From an uncultured Nitrospirota bacterium (lineage in GTDB: Bacteria > Nitrospirota > Nitrospiria > Nitrospirales > UBA8639), in NCBI GenBank assembly GCA_937139405.1, contig CAKZPV010000008.1, positions 124,001-188,000 of the forward strand: a stretch of 64,000 bases of DNA, read 5' to 3'. The stretch's first letter is position 1. Each line of letters opens with the position of its first letter. Positions 38,167 to 46,791 of this stretch are shown here, piece by piece. The translations under genes were made by a program, and so were the position numbers. Below the pieces are notes generated by a model, which saw nothing but the letters and a program-made list of their open reading frames with translations, was not told the origin of the DNA and did not search any database.

Positions 38167-38192
38167 AAATTACATTTCTCCCGATGCCATCA

Positions 38193-39602
38193 TTATTTTG
38201 TTGATAACAGACTCAGCGGTGTAGTGATGTCTATATAGACAATGGCATCAAATTCATCGACCAGATGCGTTTGACTGTAATGGGCATCTATCTCTTCATC
38301 TGGAAGATACATCACACCCACATGGCGTTGCCACCGAGACGAATTAAGCCATTGCACCATCCCAAATGGCTGCTGCTGCAACAGCAGGAAAAAACGAGGC
38401 ACGCCTAATTGATGAAAAATGGCAACGTTACTCTTTGGATGAGCTGGCAAGAGGGACATGACTTTCGCCGGAGCATCCCAATTATCTGAAGCCACAACCT
38501 GTCCTGCATATGTCAGCATGCCCACGGAAAAGACTTGATTAGGATAATGTTGACGGAGTAATTGCCCCACATTCAACTTTCCTTCCTTGGCCATATCTGT
38601 CGCCAGAGCATTGCCCAGATGAGAACTGTGTGCCCAGAGAATGCTTTTGGGATTGTTCAAATGCCTTTGTTGTGCCTTCAGACTTTCCAGCATATGCTGG
38701 TCGCGGATATTCCAGGACATGGCATCACTGTCTTCGCTGTATAAAATTCGATAGTACTGCTCAGTATTTTTCACATTTAAGGCATTTTGTTGAGCCTGAA
38801 AAAATGTTTCACGATTCACGCCATTGCTTGAGTCAGGGCATGGGATCCGACAGTCCATAAAATCACGGTATTGCTGTATCACCTTTGACTCACATGACCG
38901 AGAAGAATCATTGCGAACAGCCTGGGCATATTGATCAATATCATCGTCAAATTCCAAAAAACAATCATAGCGTTGCTGGGCTAGCAGAGCCTCCTTCGGA
39001 AAGAATTTTTTAAGATACTCAACAACCAATCCTTGAGATCGCTTGCTATTGTAGACGTCTATTCCATAGAGGCTCACTTTAGACTTACTGTTTTCGTTTT
39101 GGTTGTTATAGTCTCTCAACCATCGTATGAAATCTAGCATTTCTGTATTCTTCCATACCCAATCAGGGTATTGGTTAAACACTTCCAGTACTTGAATAGC
39201 TTTTTGGGGAATATGGGAATGAATATATTGGTTGAGTTGATAAACCTGAGGCCAACTGCCTTCTATGGCTATCAATCTGAAATTTTTCTCCGTGATTAAC
39301 CGCTTACTGATATTAATACGTTCCTGATAAAACTCATGGCTGCCATGTGTGGAATCACCAATTAATACAAATTGAGCTTTGCTGGCCTTTTCTAGCAAAG
39401 GCGTATAATCATCAGAATGATCGATAGCGGTAATAACTTGTTGCAATTCGCATATTGGCGAACCGGGCTCTAAATGAGAAGGACAGTTTTCTTTTTTGGA
39501 AGACCGAGGATTCATCTCATGACTGTGAATTTGTGGAACCCACCCAGAAATCATGCAAAAAATTGTGCATATGATGGCCGGCCAAAGACTGCGGTATTTC
39601 AT
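38193..39602 (-). CDS. Erythromycin esterase homologue, exported
   Basis: 469 residues. An N-terminal hydrophobic stretch (SLWPAIICTIFCMISGWVPQ) suggests export. FVLIGDSTHGSHEFYQER and RLIAIEGSWPQVYQLNQYI hold the conserved His/Glu residues of the erythromycin esterase (Ere) superfamily, and ILWAHSSHLGNA holds the later His. Authentic Ere enzymes hydrolyse macrolide lactones, but most homologues in environmental bacteria have unknown substrates, so resistance should not be assumed. It stands alone on the minus strand. Confidence 0.8.
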   Translation of the reverse strand: MKYRSLWPAIICTIFCMISGWVPQIHSHEMNPRSSKKENCPSHLEPGSPICELQQVITAIDHSDDYTPLLEKASKAQFVLIGDSTHGSHEFYQERINISKRLITEKNFRLIAIEGSWPQVYQLNQYIHSHIPQKAIQVLEVFNQYPDWVWKNTEMLDFIRWLRDYNNQNENSKSKVSLYGIDVYNSKRSQGLVVEYLKKFFPKEALLAQQRYDCFLEFDDDIDQYAQAVRNDSSRSCESKVIQQYRDFMDCRIPCPDSSNGVNRETFFQAQQNALNVKNTEQYYRILYSEDSDAMSWNIRDQHMLESLKAQQRHLNNPKSILWAHSSHLGNALATDMAKEGKLNVGQLLRQHYPNQVFSVGMLTYAGQVVASDNWDAPAKVMSLLPAHPKSNVAIFHQLGVPRFFLLLQQQPFGMVQWLNSSRWQRHVGVMYLPDEEIDAHYSQTHLVDEFDAIVYIDITTPLSLLSTK

Positions 39603-40077
39603 TGGCTCATTATCCTCTTTCCGCGATTGCGCAGTGATTTCCGCTAAAAAATTCTAGAATTTTTTTATAGCAATGTCTAACCAAGCCATCGTAAAGCAAA
39701 GGTTATGATTCATACCCAACCACCATGACCGGTTGTTTATAAATTTCATAAGGCCTGATTGAGCTTATCGGCGTATTTGATTCTGACGAAGACTAGACAG
39801 ACTAGAAAAGAATACCGTAATGCATTGAAAAAAACTGCTGACAAGAGAAAGTATTTCTACTACAGAATTCGGATTGTCAAGTACTCTGCGTCCGTATTTT
39901 TCTCTGACTATCCTGGTACAGAAATCCAAGATGGCCAGGTTTTTGGGCCTCAGTCGAACGGAGAAGAAAAGTAGCGGGAGAGGTATTCCGTCCTCTCATA
40001 GACAAGGAAAAGGAATGCTGAATTCGCAACATTGAATCAAGTATATAAGACTTACCTCAGAATGGGCATTCGAGGCG
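39603..40077. other. Intergenic region without a recognised gene
   Basis: About 475 bases between the erythromycin-esterase homologue start and the end of the Deg-type protease gene. No supported ORF or hairpin. A 71-codon plus-strand frame was considered and rejected. Confidence 0.35.
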
Positions 40078-41580
40078 TTACCGGTGGCGTAAATCTTCTG
40101 ACCTATCCGCGATGATGCGGTATTTTTTGAGAATGTTCGGATTGGCTTCTTCTGCTTCTCTTCTATCAAGAGTGATCACGAACCCGTTCGAATCTTCGAT
40201 GACATGATAGTCGCCTTGATGGGCTTCAAACGCATCCACCAGATCATGAATATGGGACACATGCTTTCCATTCACGGATGAAATGATCACGTTTTTTGAC
40301 GCGTGGTAGCCGATATTGAGTTCGTCAGCAAGGACTTTCACCAAAACAAGGACTTGCCGGCTATCATCCAAAGGCTCCCCGTTAAGGTAATAATTGACGA
40401 GTTCCGTTGGCGCATCAACAGCCCAATTTCCTCCAAACTCCAAGAGATAGTTTAACGTCAACGGCTCGAAGACTAGCCCACCGATAATATAATACGTTGG
40501 GGGAATATCATATTGTCTGTGTGGGACAAGACGTTCATAATCAATCGATTGTGTTAATTGAATCGTTAGAGATTGTTCTTTGCCGGCCCTAAGAACTTTA
40601 AGCGTGATAAAGTCATCTATTTGTTTCTGTTGCAATGGGTATGTAAAAAATGTCCTTTCCCCTTTCCTGAATTCGATAGTCCCATCATTTTCTACACGAA
40701 CATCTTCGATCGAAAGAATAACATCTCCTCTTTGGAGTATTCCCGCTCCTGGAGAATCTGGATACACTCTACTCACCAATACCCCGGTCTGATCTTTCTT
40801 CATCAGGAAACTTTTTCGAAGATCGGGATTTTCCATCTGCTGCATGGATACTCCTAAATCAGGAGTTCCATCATGTTTCCCATCCTCAATATCTTTAAGG
40901 AAATGATTAATAACTGGCGCAGGAACCATGTATCCAATGTTGTTATAACTTGCACTTGTCAGACTTTGAAAAGCCACGCCGACTATTTTCCCATCTTTCA
41001 TGACCGGGCCTCCGCTGTTACCTAAATTAATTGGTGCATCAATCTGGCAAGCAAGAAGATAGGCCCCGCTATGAGCATAACTATTATGTTCAACTCTTGA
41101 AACAATACCCTCTGTCAGCGACAACTTGTCTCCTCCGTCTGGAAACCCGTACACGCTGACGGAATCTTTGATCTCTGCAAGATTGCCTAGTTCAAGGGGA
41201 GTGGCATGGGAAAAAAATTCTTTGTCCTCAACTTTAACAATTGCAAGGTCGGTTTCATGTCCAACAATTTCCACTCGAGCCGTATATTTTTTGGCTTGTC
41301 CCGCGCGCCTCACTTGAATAAACATGTGGTCGCTCACGACATGCGCGTTCGTCAAGACTCGCCCACCTGCAATAATACTTCCTGAGCCATGTGTAGTATT
41401 TTGCCCTTTCATGACCCAGGGCTCATGGTAGTTGTATCTGTTGTGAACCGAGTAGAGCTTGACTATGGATTCCTTGATATTCTCGCCAGCGCTGGCAAAA
41501 GAGGAAAACAAAACGGTGAGGGCTAATCCAAAGCTAAGAAGAAAACCGTTGATTCCCTTATTCCTGAGGTTCAATTTCAC
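40078..41580 (-). CDS. Exported Deg-type trypsin-like serine protease with PDZ domains (plant Deg9-like C terminus)
   Basis: 500 residues from a GTG at 41580, where a signal peptide (FLLSFGLALTVLFSSFASA) starts properly. The triad is visible: GSGSIIAGGRVLTNAHVV (His), HETDLAIVKVED (Asp), LGNSGGPVMKDG (Ser). A PDZ domain follows (LVSRVYPDSPGAGILQRGDVILSI). The C-terminal third has VPHRQYDIPPTYYIIGGLVFEPLT, YLLEFGG and LNIGYHASKNVIISSVNG. That is the pattern of the third, PDZ-like domain of plant Deg9-type proteases and their bacterial relatives. The gene overlaps the GIN-domain gene by 23 bases, tying it to the export cluster. It may process or police the exported repeat proteins. Confidence 0.82.
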   Translation of the reverse strand: MKLNLRNKGINGFLLSFGLALTVLFSSFASAGENIKESIVKLYSVHNRYNYHEPWVMKGQNTTHGSGSIIAGGRVLTNAHVVSDHMFIQVRRAGQAKKYTARVEIVGHETDLAIVKVEDKEFFSHATPLELGNLAEIKDSVSVYGFPDGGDKLSLTEGIVSRVEHNSYAHSGAYLLACQIDAPINLGNSGGPVMKDGKIVGVAFQSLTSASYNNIGYMVPAPVINHFLKDIEDGKHDGTPDLGVSMQQMENPDLRKSFLMKKDQTGVLVSRVYPDSPGAGILQRGDVILSIEDVRVENDGTIEFRKGERTFFTYPLQQKQIDDFITLKVLRAGKEQSLTIQLTQSIDYERLVPHRQYDIPPTYYIIGGLVFEPLTLNYLLEFGGNWAVDAPTELVNYYLNGEPLDDSRQVLVLVKVLADELNIGYHASKNVIISSVNGKHVSHIHDLVDAFEAHQGDYHVIEDSNGFVITLDRREAEEANPNILKKYRIIADRSEDLRHR

Positions 41581-42304
41581 CAACTCCGTCAATTTTCTTT
41601 GTGACTTTAGGTGGGTTTCCGTAATAGCGAATATCACCTGCTCCATCTATCTCCGCAATTAGTTTCCTTGATGCATGTACAACGGCCTCTCCTGCACCAT
41701 CAATAAACACCTCTGTTTCTTCGGTATGAAGATTCTTAGCCCGCACGGTTCCGGTACCATCAATTTTCACAAAAAATCTTCCTGCTACCCCGGAGATTCG
41801 AAGATCACTGGCCCCATTGACTGTCGAAGAAAATTTCCGATTGTTCATTTTGGATATGGTGATATCATTTGCACCCTCTGCAGTCAGACGATCAAGATGC
41901 TCCGTCGAAACCTGAACCACAAGGTTCAGTTTAGGACAGATGGATTTGTCGGCTCGAATGGTCAGAATCTGGTCTTTAACCTGGGTAGTGACGTGGGGCA
42001 GTATATTATCATCCCCACGAATGACAAGACTGCTTTTTTTCTTGAAATCAATAACGACTTCGAAAATTCCATCAATCTTTATTTCGGAAAACTGCGTCAA
42101 GGGCCGGTCATCAGTCTGCTCTTTTCCACTTCCCTTGATGCAACCAGTTACAGTACCCATCCGACTGGTACCTCCGTCACCAGTTATTTCAACATTGCCA
42201 TTCTTGTTATCAATATTTATGGAGACCTCTGCATAACCCATGACAACCCCCATCATAAATAAACTACAAGTCATATACGATACGACCCAAAGATATTTTT
42301 TCAT
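41558..42304 (-). CDS. GIN-domain (DUF2807) exported protein
   Basis: 248 residues from the ATG at 42304, with GAGGAG upstream. A longer frame exists but lacks these features. The signal peptide ends near GYAE. The body is the DUF2807/'head GIN' beta-helix-like fold: FSEIKIDGIFEVVIDFKKKSSLVIRGDDNIL, then KLNLVVQVSTEHLDRLTAEGANDITIS, then repeated short rungs with DGTG, DGAGE, DGAGD and DGVGE. Such proteins are exported, some suspected of adhesion. It follows the small gene 42395-42685 within the minus-strand cluster and overlaps the Deg-protease start. Confidence 0.75.
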   Translation of the reverse strand: MKKYLWVVSYMTCSLFMMGVVMGYAEVSINIDNKNGNVEITGDGGTSRMGTVTGCIKGSGKEQTDDRPLTQFSEIKIDGIFEVVIDFKKKSSLVIRGDDNILPHVTTQVKDQILTIRADKSICPKLNLVVQVSTEHLDRLTAEGANDITISKMNNRKFSSTVNGASDLRISGVAGRFFVKIDGTGTVRAKNLHTEETEVFIDGAGEAVVHASRKLIAEIDGAGDIRYYGNPPKVTKKIDGVGEIEPQE

Positions 42305-42394
42305 ACGAATACTCCTCTTTTCAAAAGATGAGTAGACTCCAATGGAATGAGACAAAGCGACGAATAATCGGAGGGAATAGGGAACAACTGAAAA

Positions 42395-42685
42395 CTACGG
42401 TATTTCTGTAAACCGCAAATTAAGGTGATTTCGTTCGAGTAATTGATCTTCCCCTTTCTCTTTTATGCGATACACGATCTTCGTTTTGCCTGTGATAGAA
42501 TCTAAGACAAAAGCACCATGCGCTTTGCCATCTCCCCAGGCAGCGATCCGATAACGGTCAACATCAAGAAGAACCGTTTCTTCTTGGTCTAATAATCTCG
42601 CCCCCATCAATGATAGAACCCCTACCACCACAAAAACTCCCAGGAAAAAATATTTGATCCGCTCCCTGTACTGTTTGTCTGCCAT
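42395..42685 (-). CDS. Small membrane-anchored protein of the export cluster
   Basis: 96 residues from the ATG at 42685 (AGGCGG upstream; GTG at 42697 also possible). A single N-terminal helix YFFLGVFVVVGVLSLMGARLL is followed by a short extra-cytoplasmic domain with AAWGDGKAHGAFVLDSITGKTKIVY, a beta-strand pattern seen in small 'tail' proteins without a named function. Lies between the LPP20-like and GIN-domain genes on the same strand with gaps of 90-140 bases, so probably part of the same cluster. Family not recognised. Confidence 0.6.
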   Translation of the reverse strand: MADKQYRERIKYFFLGVFVVVGVLSLMGARLLDQEETVLLDVDRYRIAAWGDGKAHGAFVLDSITGKTKIVYRIKEKGEDQLLERNHLNLRFTEIP

Positions 42686-42822
42686 GTTCCGCCTCACTTT
42701 TTTACGTATATGAAAGTCTTGGACTCGACTTCACGCCTCCTGACGCCTCCTAAAGACACTTCACGAAAAAGTCGAATAGATTGAGAAATTTCGCACTTGA
42801 TAAATTCTTCAATACTGATTAC

Positions 42823-43560
42823 CTATTTCGCTTTCGCAGTAGCGAAGTCATCAACTTGGGCACCAGCACCTTCGACTTCAATCACTTCCTTTTCTCCAAC
42901 AACCTTCTGGTCCAAGAGATCACCTGCCTCATCAACCTTCAAAGCCATTTTGACCCAAGCGTCTCCATTTTCATGCCAACCAAACTCTGTCACTTCAGCC
43001 AAATAAATGGTCGCCATCACCTTGGTTTTAACAGAATCCGATACTAGCATATAATTTTTCACCGACGTTTGACTCTCAAGGGTAAACCCGACTACTCGTT
43101 TGACCAACTGCTTATAGGCATCAAGTTCCGCAGCCCGCATGGCTCTTAAGGGGCCCGCTTGAGAAGGCGTGGAGGTCGCAAAAGCCACTCGCCTGAACAC
43201 CTTGTTCTTGAGATCTGTGGTCTTCCCATCAATATTTACAATTTCAGGCAATTGTATGGAGGCCGTTACTTTTGCAATATCTTTGGTGTCATCATACACC
43301 ACTTCCTCAAACTTGATACCGGAAATAGTGGCCGATGTTTTACTCTCTGTTGAGCCGACAAAACTTGAGGCAATTAAATTCTCAACTTCCTCTTTCGCCC
43401 TAACTTTTAGTCCATATACTGACTCCACTAAAGACCGCTCTGCCATCACCTTCGCCGCTCGAGTGGTCATGATTCGTTTATTACCCGCAAATCCTGTCTG
43501 AACTAATAACCCCGACACAACCAGGGTCAGTAGAATTTTTTTCCATATATGTATATTCAT
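42823..43560 (-). CDS. LPP20-like exported protein of the CsgG cluster
   Basis: 245 residues with a signal peptide ending GFAG. Two tandem related halves, starting with RIMTTRAAKVMAERSLVESVYGL and LRAMRAAELDAYKQLVKRVVGF, are each followed by a VKxYML/IASSF segment and a beta strand. This is the LPP20/FlgP-like pattern (R-A-A-E-x-DAxRxL). LPP20-type proteins sit at the outer membrane or on flagellar-associated structures. The ATG overlaps the stop of the upstream 114-residue gene (ATGA), so the two are translationally coupled. The context suggests a periplasmic or outer-membrane accessory to the CsgG-like channel. Confidence 0.75.
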   Translation of the reverse strand: MNIHIWKKILLTLVVSGLLVQTGFAGNKRIMTTRAAKVMAERSLVESVYGLKVRAKEEVENLIASSFVGSTESKTSATISGIKFEEVVYDDTKDIAKVTASIQLPEIVNIDGKTTDLKNKVFRRVAFATSTPSQAGPLRAMRAAELDAYKQLVKRVVGFTLESQTSVKNYMLVSDSVKTKVMATIYLAEVTEFGWHENGDAWVKMALKVDEAGDLLDQKVVGEKEVIEVEGAGAQVDDFATAKAK

Positions 43561-43901
43561 TGTTTCTCTCCTTTTTCTGTATCTACCGAATATCCCTGGT
43601 TGAAATTAATCTCCTCGTCTTTTTCAGTCGTGATTGTTTTTTCATAGACATCTATTACGGGAGAGTCATCTTTATAAAAAACATTCGCCTTTAAATCCAC
43701 AGTGCCATTTTCTGGCAGATCTGGAATCTGTTGCACAGCCTTCTTATTTAACTCATCCAATTCCTTCACACTTTCCTCGACCATTTCCAGGTTGCCAGCG
43801 AAAATTTGGTTCCAGGTTATAACCAAGAGCAGAGAGCCAGCGGTCAGGATAGAAAGGAATAACCTTCCTGAAAAATATGCAGTCTTCACAACTATCACCA
43901 T
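43557..43901 (-). CDS. Small exported accessory protein of the CsgG cluster
   Basis: 114 residues. A hydrophobic N-terminal segment (LFLSILTAGSLLLVITWNQIFAG) looks like a signal peptide, and the mature part is short and acidic (NLEMVEESVKELDELNKK; VIDVYEKTITTEKDEEINF). The start overlaps the CsgG-like stop by seven bases and the stop overlaps the LPP20-like start by four, so it is locked between them. In curli and holdfast systems CsgE/CsgF-like small periplasmic proteins occupy similar positions. No sequence match to those is visible, so the role is inferred from context only. Confidence 0.6.
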   Translation of the reverse strand: MVIVVKTAYFSGRLFLSILTAGSLLLVITWNQIFAGNLEMVEESVKELDELNKKAVQQIPDLPENGTVDLKANVFYKDDSPVIDVYEKTITTEKDEEINFNQGYSVDTEKGEKQ

Positions 43902-45421
43902 TCCTCTTCGCTCAGGAATTTCCCTATTCCAGTTCGCTTTGGTCCTGCAACATATGTTGGCTTCTGCGCGACCTGCTTCTCAACTTCTTTTGATTTTGCA
44001 GGCACTTTCTTAGCTACAGGGGCTGCCGCCGCCGGTGCGGCTTCCGGCACTGGATTTTGCTGAGCGAGTGTTGGCTGAGCTGATGGTTGAGGAGCTGCCG
44101 GAGTTGCATCAACAGATGCCGAAGTGCTGGCTTCTCCTGAATCCACTGGTCCAGGCGTAGGTTGCTCCTGCCCTGCCACCTCGGGTGCCGATTCTGTCGC
44201 CGGAACGGCCTCCGTCGGATCAGATACTACTTCATTTGCCGGTTCTTGGGCATTGAGAAGAGCCACCATCTCCTGCTGTCTTGCGCCGGCTTCATAGGAA
44301 ATTGGGATATTGACATAGACCTGCACAAAGGTATCCGAACTTATTTTGCTATCTGAGGAATCAAAATCCTCATCGACTGCTTCTAAAGCCGTTTTTGTTT
44401 TCTCGTCAAGTTCCCCGGTCAGAGGCACATCATGACCATAGATGAACAACCACTGTTGGACCATTTTCGTGACATCAGCCTCGGTCTGGGAAGCGTAAGC
44501 CCTGGCGAGCGCATCAGTCACCGTTGAATCAGGTATGGCATCTTCTCCGAGTAATCGCCAATACGGTACAGCCAGGTATTTCCCTACAATCTGGATCATA
44601 CTCAATTCAACCAAAAGACGAACAGCATGATGACGACCCTGAACCTTTTTGGATGTACCTTTGAAACCAAAAGTCTGGCCAAACAGACTGATGCCTAGCT
44701 CCTTGCCCGCGACACCTTTGAGAACCTCCATGGTATTGACGGCATTGATTTTGGGAATACCAGCCAAGGTTTGAAAATCAAGCATATTAAAATCAAGTGT
44801 GATTCTCGCCAAACCGGCTTTTGCTTCATCCCCATATCGAAGACCAACATTTTTAGAAGGCAAAAAATCACCCGGAAGACTTTTTATTTCTGCTTCAAGA
44901 CTGGCATCAAGATTTTCCCCTTGAGTTACGAGTCCTCGATCAAACTCTGTGATACCACCACTCAACACTACTTCAGGTATTACTTTGTCTTCAAAATTTG
45001 AATACCCCGTTACCTGTTGATTTTGGATGAAGGCTGGGTCATAGGGGATAAAGAGCACATTCCCACCCATTGAGTTCAGCGTGGTTTTGATCATCTCGGT
45101 AATGTCTCTTGGGATCTCACTGCCAGTTGATGCTGCAGCCCCTGTGACGTCGCCGACGGGATTGCTCTGAATCCTTAATAAATCAGTGGAATAGATCTCG
45201 GTCATCAAGCCCAAACGAGGTAGGGCTTCAGTAAAGGACGTAACTTTGACAGCAGGAGCCGTTTCGGGGAGTTCAGCTTCGACTTCTCGTGGATCGATGG
45301 TTGAACAAGAGGCAAAAGAAAACGCCACAGCCCCTATCATCAGTCCCTGAAAGAACCGTGATACGAATCCAGTATCTTTTATTAAAATTCCCTCGGTTCG
45401 TTTTTTTTCAATGGGTTCCAT
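43895..45421 (-). CDS. CsgG/HfaB-like outer-membrane secretion-channel lipoprotein
   Basis: 508 residues from the ATG at 45421, with AGAGGAA upstream. Signal peptide with lipobox ASC, Cys39. Residues about 60-330 show the CsgG-family course: ITEMIKTTLNSMGGNVLFIPYD, then VVLSGGITEFDRGL, then ARITLDFNMLDFQTL, then a Gly-rich NTMEVLKGVAG and HHAVRLLVELSMIQIVG. CsgG forms a nonameric outer-membrane channel for curlin, and HfaB does so for holdfast-anchor proteins. After that come a peptidoglycan-binding-like stretch (YGHDVPLTGELDEKTKTALE) and a ~100-residue Pro/Ala/Glu-rich tail, both unusual for CsgG. The tail may span or bind the cell wall. Confidence 0.72.
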   Translation of the reverse strand: MEPIEKKRTEGILIKDTGFVSRFFQGLMIGAVAFSFASCSTIDPREVEAELPETAPAVKVTSFTEALPRLGLMTEIYSTDLLRIQSNPVGDVTGAAASTGSEIPRDITEMIKTTLNSMGGNVLFIPYDPAFIQNQQVTGYSNFEDKVIPEVVLSGGITEFDRGLVTQGENLDASLEAEIKSLPGDFLPSKNVGLRYGDEAKAGLARITLDFNMLDFQTLAGIPKINAVNTMEVLKGVAGKELGISLFGQTFGFKGTSKKVQGRHHAVRLLVELSMIQIVGKYLAVPYWRLLGEDAIPDSTVTDALARAYASQTEADVTKMVQQWLFIYGHDVPLTGELDEKTKTALEAVDEDFDSSDSKISSDTFVQVYVNIPISYEAGARQQEMVALLNAQEPANEVVSDPTEAVPATESAPEVAGQEQPTPGPVDSGEASTSASVDATPAAPQPSAQPTLAQQNPVPEAAPAAAAPVAKKVPAKSKEVEKQVAQKPTYVAGPKRTGIGKFLSEEEW

Positions 45422-45643
45422 AATTCCTCTTTCCGCAACGTCTCGCTGAATAATTATTGATGTCTCTTTAACCGATCCATTCCCAGAAGCTAAAAAAGGG
45501 CTCATGTGTACATGTCAAAATTATGGACATAGGCTTCCCCAAAACACCTGTCCTAGTGCTGCAGCCCTTACCTGACGGATTCTCTTGCCTTTGCTTGTCC
45601 CAACCCCTTTACACAAACACTGCTGAAAATCAGTGACAGCGGG

Positions 45644-45976
45644 TTAAGGTCTTCCTACATTTACATTAATAACCTTGTCGACATTAGACCCCGGACCTAC
45701 CACAACACTGTTTTCATTATTATCGCCGCTTCCGTCATTGAAATTGGTGTTAGCATTGCCTTCTTTCTGCCGCTTTTGTGAGGTAGCAATCGCGTCTAAA
45801 ACAATGAAGTTAATATTTGTGTCGGTTTTGGTTGCCTGGTCATCAGCACTAATTGCTTCATCCTTATATTTGGAAATACCATCATCTAAATCACCGGCAA
45901 AGACTAACCCAGAAACCGGCAGAACAAATAATAACACCATCGCTAAAAACCCGGTCATCCATACTTTAGCTCTCAT
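45644..45976 (-). CDS. Small exported Asn-rich protein of the CsgG cluster
   Basis: 110 residues with AAGGAGA upstream of the ATG. The signal peptide ends near LVFAG. The mature part has NFNDGSGDNNENSVVVGPGSNVDKVINVNV near the C terminus, Asn/Gly-rich and strand-like as in amyloid nucleators, but no true curlin repeat. It sits between the two repeat-protein genes and the CsgG-like gene on the same strand, after a strong inverted repeat (46030-46063). Possible minor subunit or nucleator; family not recognised. Confidence 0.6.
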   Translation of the reverse strand: MRAKVWMTGFLAMVLLFVLPVSGLVFAGDLDDGISKYKDEAISADDQATKTDTNINFIVLDAIATSQKRQKEGNANTNFNDGSGDNNENSVVVGPGSNVDKVINVNVGRP

Positions 45977-46029
45977 GGGAATCTCCTTATCTCTTGCATT
46001 TTTCTTTTCCCAAACGTTATTTGGCTGTT

Positions 46030-46063
46030 CTGCCTAGATGAGGCAAAACCCTCATCTAGGCAG
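46030..46063 (-). terminator. Strong inverted repeat between repeat gene and cluster (attenuator/processing hairpin?)
   Basis: CTGCCTAGATGAGG (46030-46043) and CCTCATCTAGGCAG (46050-46063) are perfectly complementary with a 6-base loop. No T-tract follows on the minus strand, so this is not a classic intrinsic terminator. It lies in the 109 bases between the small repeat-protein gene and the Asn-rich gene, where it could protect the upstream message or reduce read-through. Confidence 0.65.
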
Positions 46064-46085
46064 AGCATTCTCAAGGACTCTTCAA

Positions 46086-46475
46086 CTATTCTACAACAAT
46101 GGATCCCATATTGGCTTCACTGCCTTTGCCAATCGCCACATTCGCTGATTTGGAAACCTTGGAGTTGTTAATGATTTTCCCTTTGACGTTCGCCTTATCC
46201 AACGTGATCGAGCCCATATTAGCAGTGGCACCTTTACCAATGGCTACGTTCGCTGACTTGTCCACCTTGGAGTTGTTAATGACTTTCCCTTTGATGTTCG
46301 ACTTCTTAATTTTGATAGTCCCCATATTGGCGGTGGCACCTTTGCCAATAGCTACGTTGGCCGACTTTTCAACCTTCGAGTTGTTGATGACTTTCCCTTT
46401 GATGTTTGATTGGCCAAATGCCACAGGTGTGCTGACCAACATTAACGCGACGACAAATGATAAAACAGTTTTCAT
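46086..46475 (-). CDS. Exported protein with three 36-residue NVAIG repeats (minor fibre subunit candidate)
   Basis: 129 residues from the ATG at 46475 (AAAGGAGAGC upstream). A 22-residue signal peptide (ending AFGQ) is followed by three nearly identical 36-residue units, each with NIKGKVINNSKV then SANVAIGKGATANMG. The last unit is one residue short and ends the protein. An alternative start at 46514 has an even better ribosome site but adds a charged leader. Same repeat type as the 653-residue protein at 46792-48753. Likely exported through the CsgG-like channel. A perfect sigma-54 promoter lies at 46607-46621. Confidence 0.8.
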   Translation of the reverse strand: MKTVLSFVVALMLVSTPVAFGQSNIKGKVINNSKVEKSANVAIGKGATANMGTIKIKKSNIKGKVINNSKVDKSANVAIGKGATANMGSITLDKANVKGKIINNSKVSKSANVAIGKGSEANMGSIVVE

Positions 46476-46606
46476 TTTGCTCTCCTTTGGTGAATGATTG
46501 ATTTGTGCTTGCATGATTGCCTCCTTGTTTGAATGTTTAAGATATATGTTCATTTCAGCTACCTTCCTTGTGAATGTTTATGATCAATGCAATACTTTAG
46601 CTTAAA

Positions 46607-46621
46607 GCAAAGGGCATACCA
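46607..46621 (-). promoter_or_regulatory. rpoN-type: Sigma-54 (-24/-12) promoter of the small repeat gene
   Basis: Minus strand TGGTATGCCCTTTGC fits the TGGYAYR-N4-TTGCW consensus with the obligatory GG and GC ten bases apart. The start codon at 46475 (or 46514) follows by about 90-130 bases, leaving room for a 5' leader. Together with the similar element at 48989-49003 this is unlikely to be chance. The enhancer-binding activator is not in the window. Confidence 0.7.
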
Positions 46622-46791
46622 GGACTGAATCGCCGTGAAATAATGTATAGGTCATTGAAATTTCTATGGTTTTTTTGTTTAAACATTTCTCAGTAAATTT
46701 GCAATCATTTAAATTCTTGAAATGACGTTCTCGTTATTGAAAATACTGGCAATACTCTTTTATTTACTCGTTGGCTTCAAAAGATTTCTGA

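Noticed and set aside
38193-39602. Macrolide-resistance gene
   Set aside because: The protein belongs to the erythromycin-esterase superfamily, but resistance cannot be inferred from family membership alone and no resistance context is visible.
39759-39974. 71-codon plus-strand ORF before the export cluster
   Set aside because: No ribosome site, no conserved features, and the region is otherwise intergenic.
41675-42262. 195-codon plus-strand ORF
   Set aside because: Antisense to the GIN-domain gene; the minus-strand gene has a signal peptide and family motifs.
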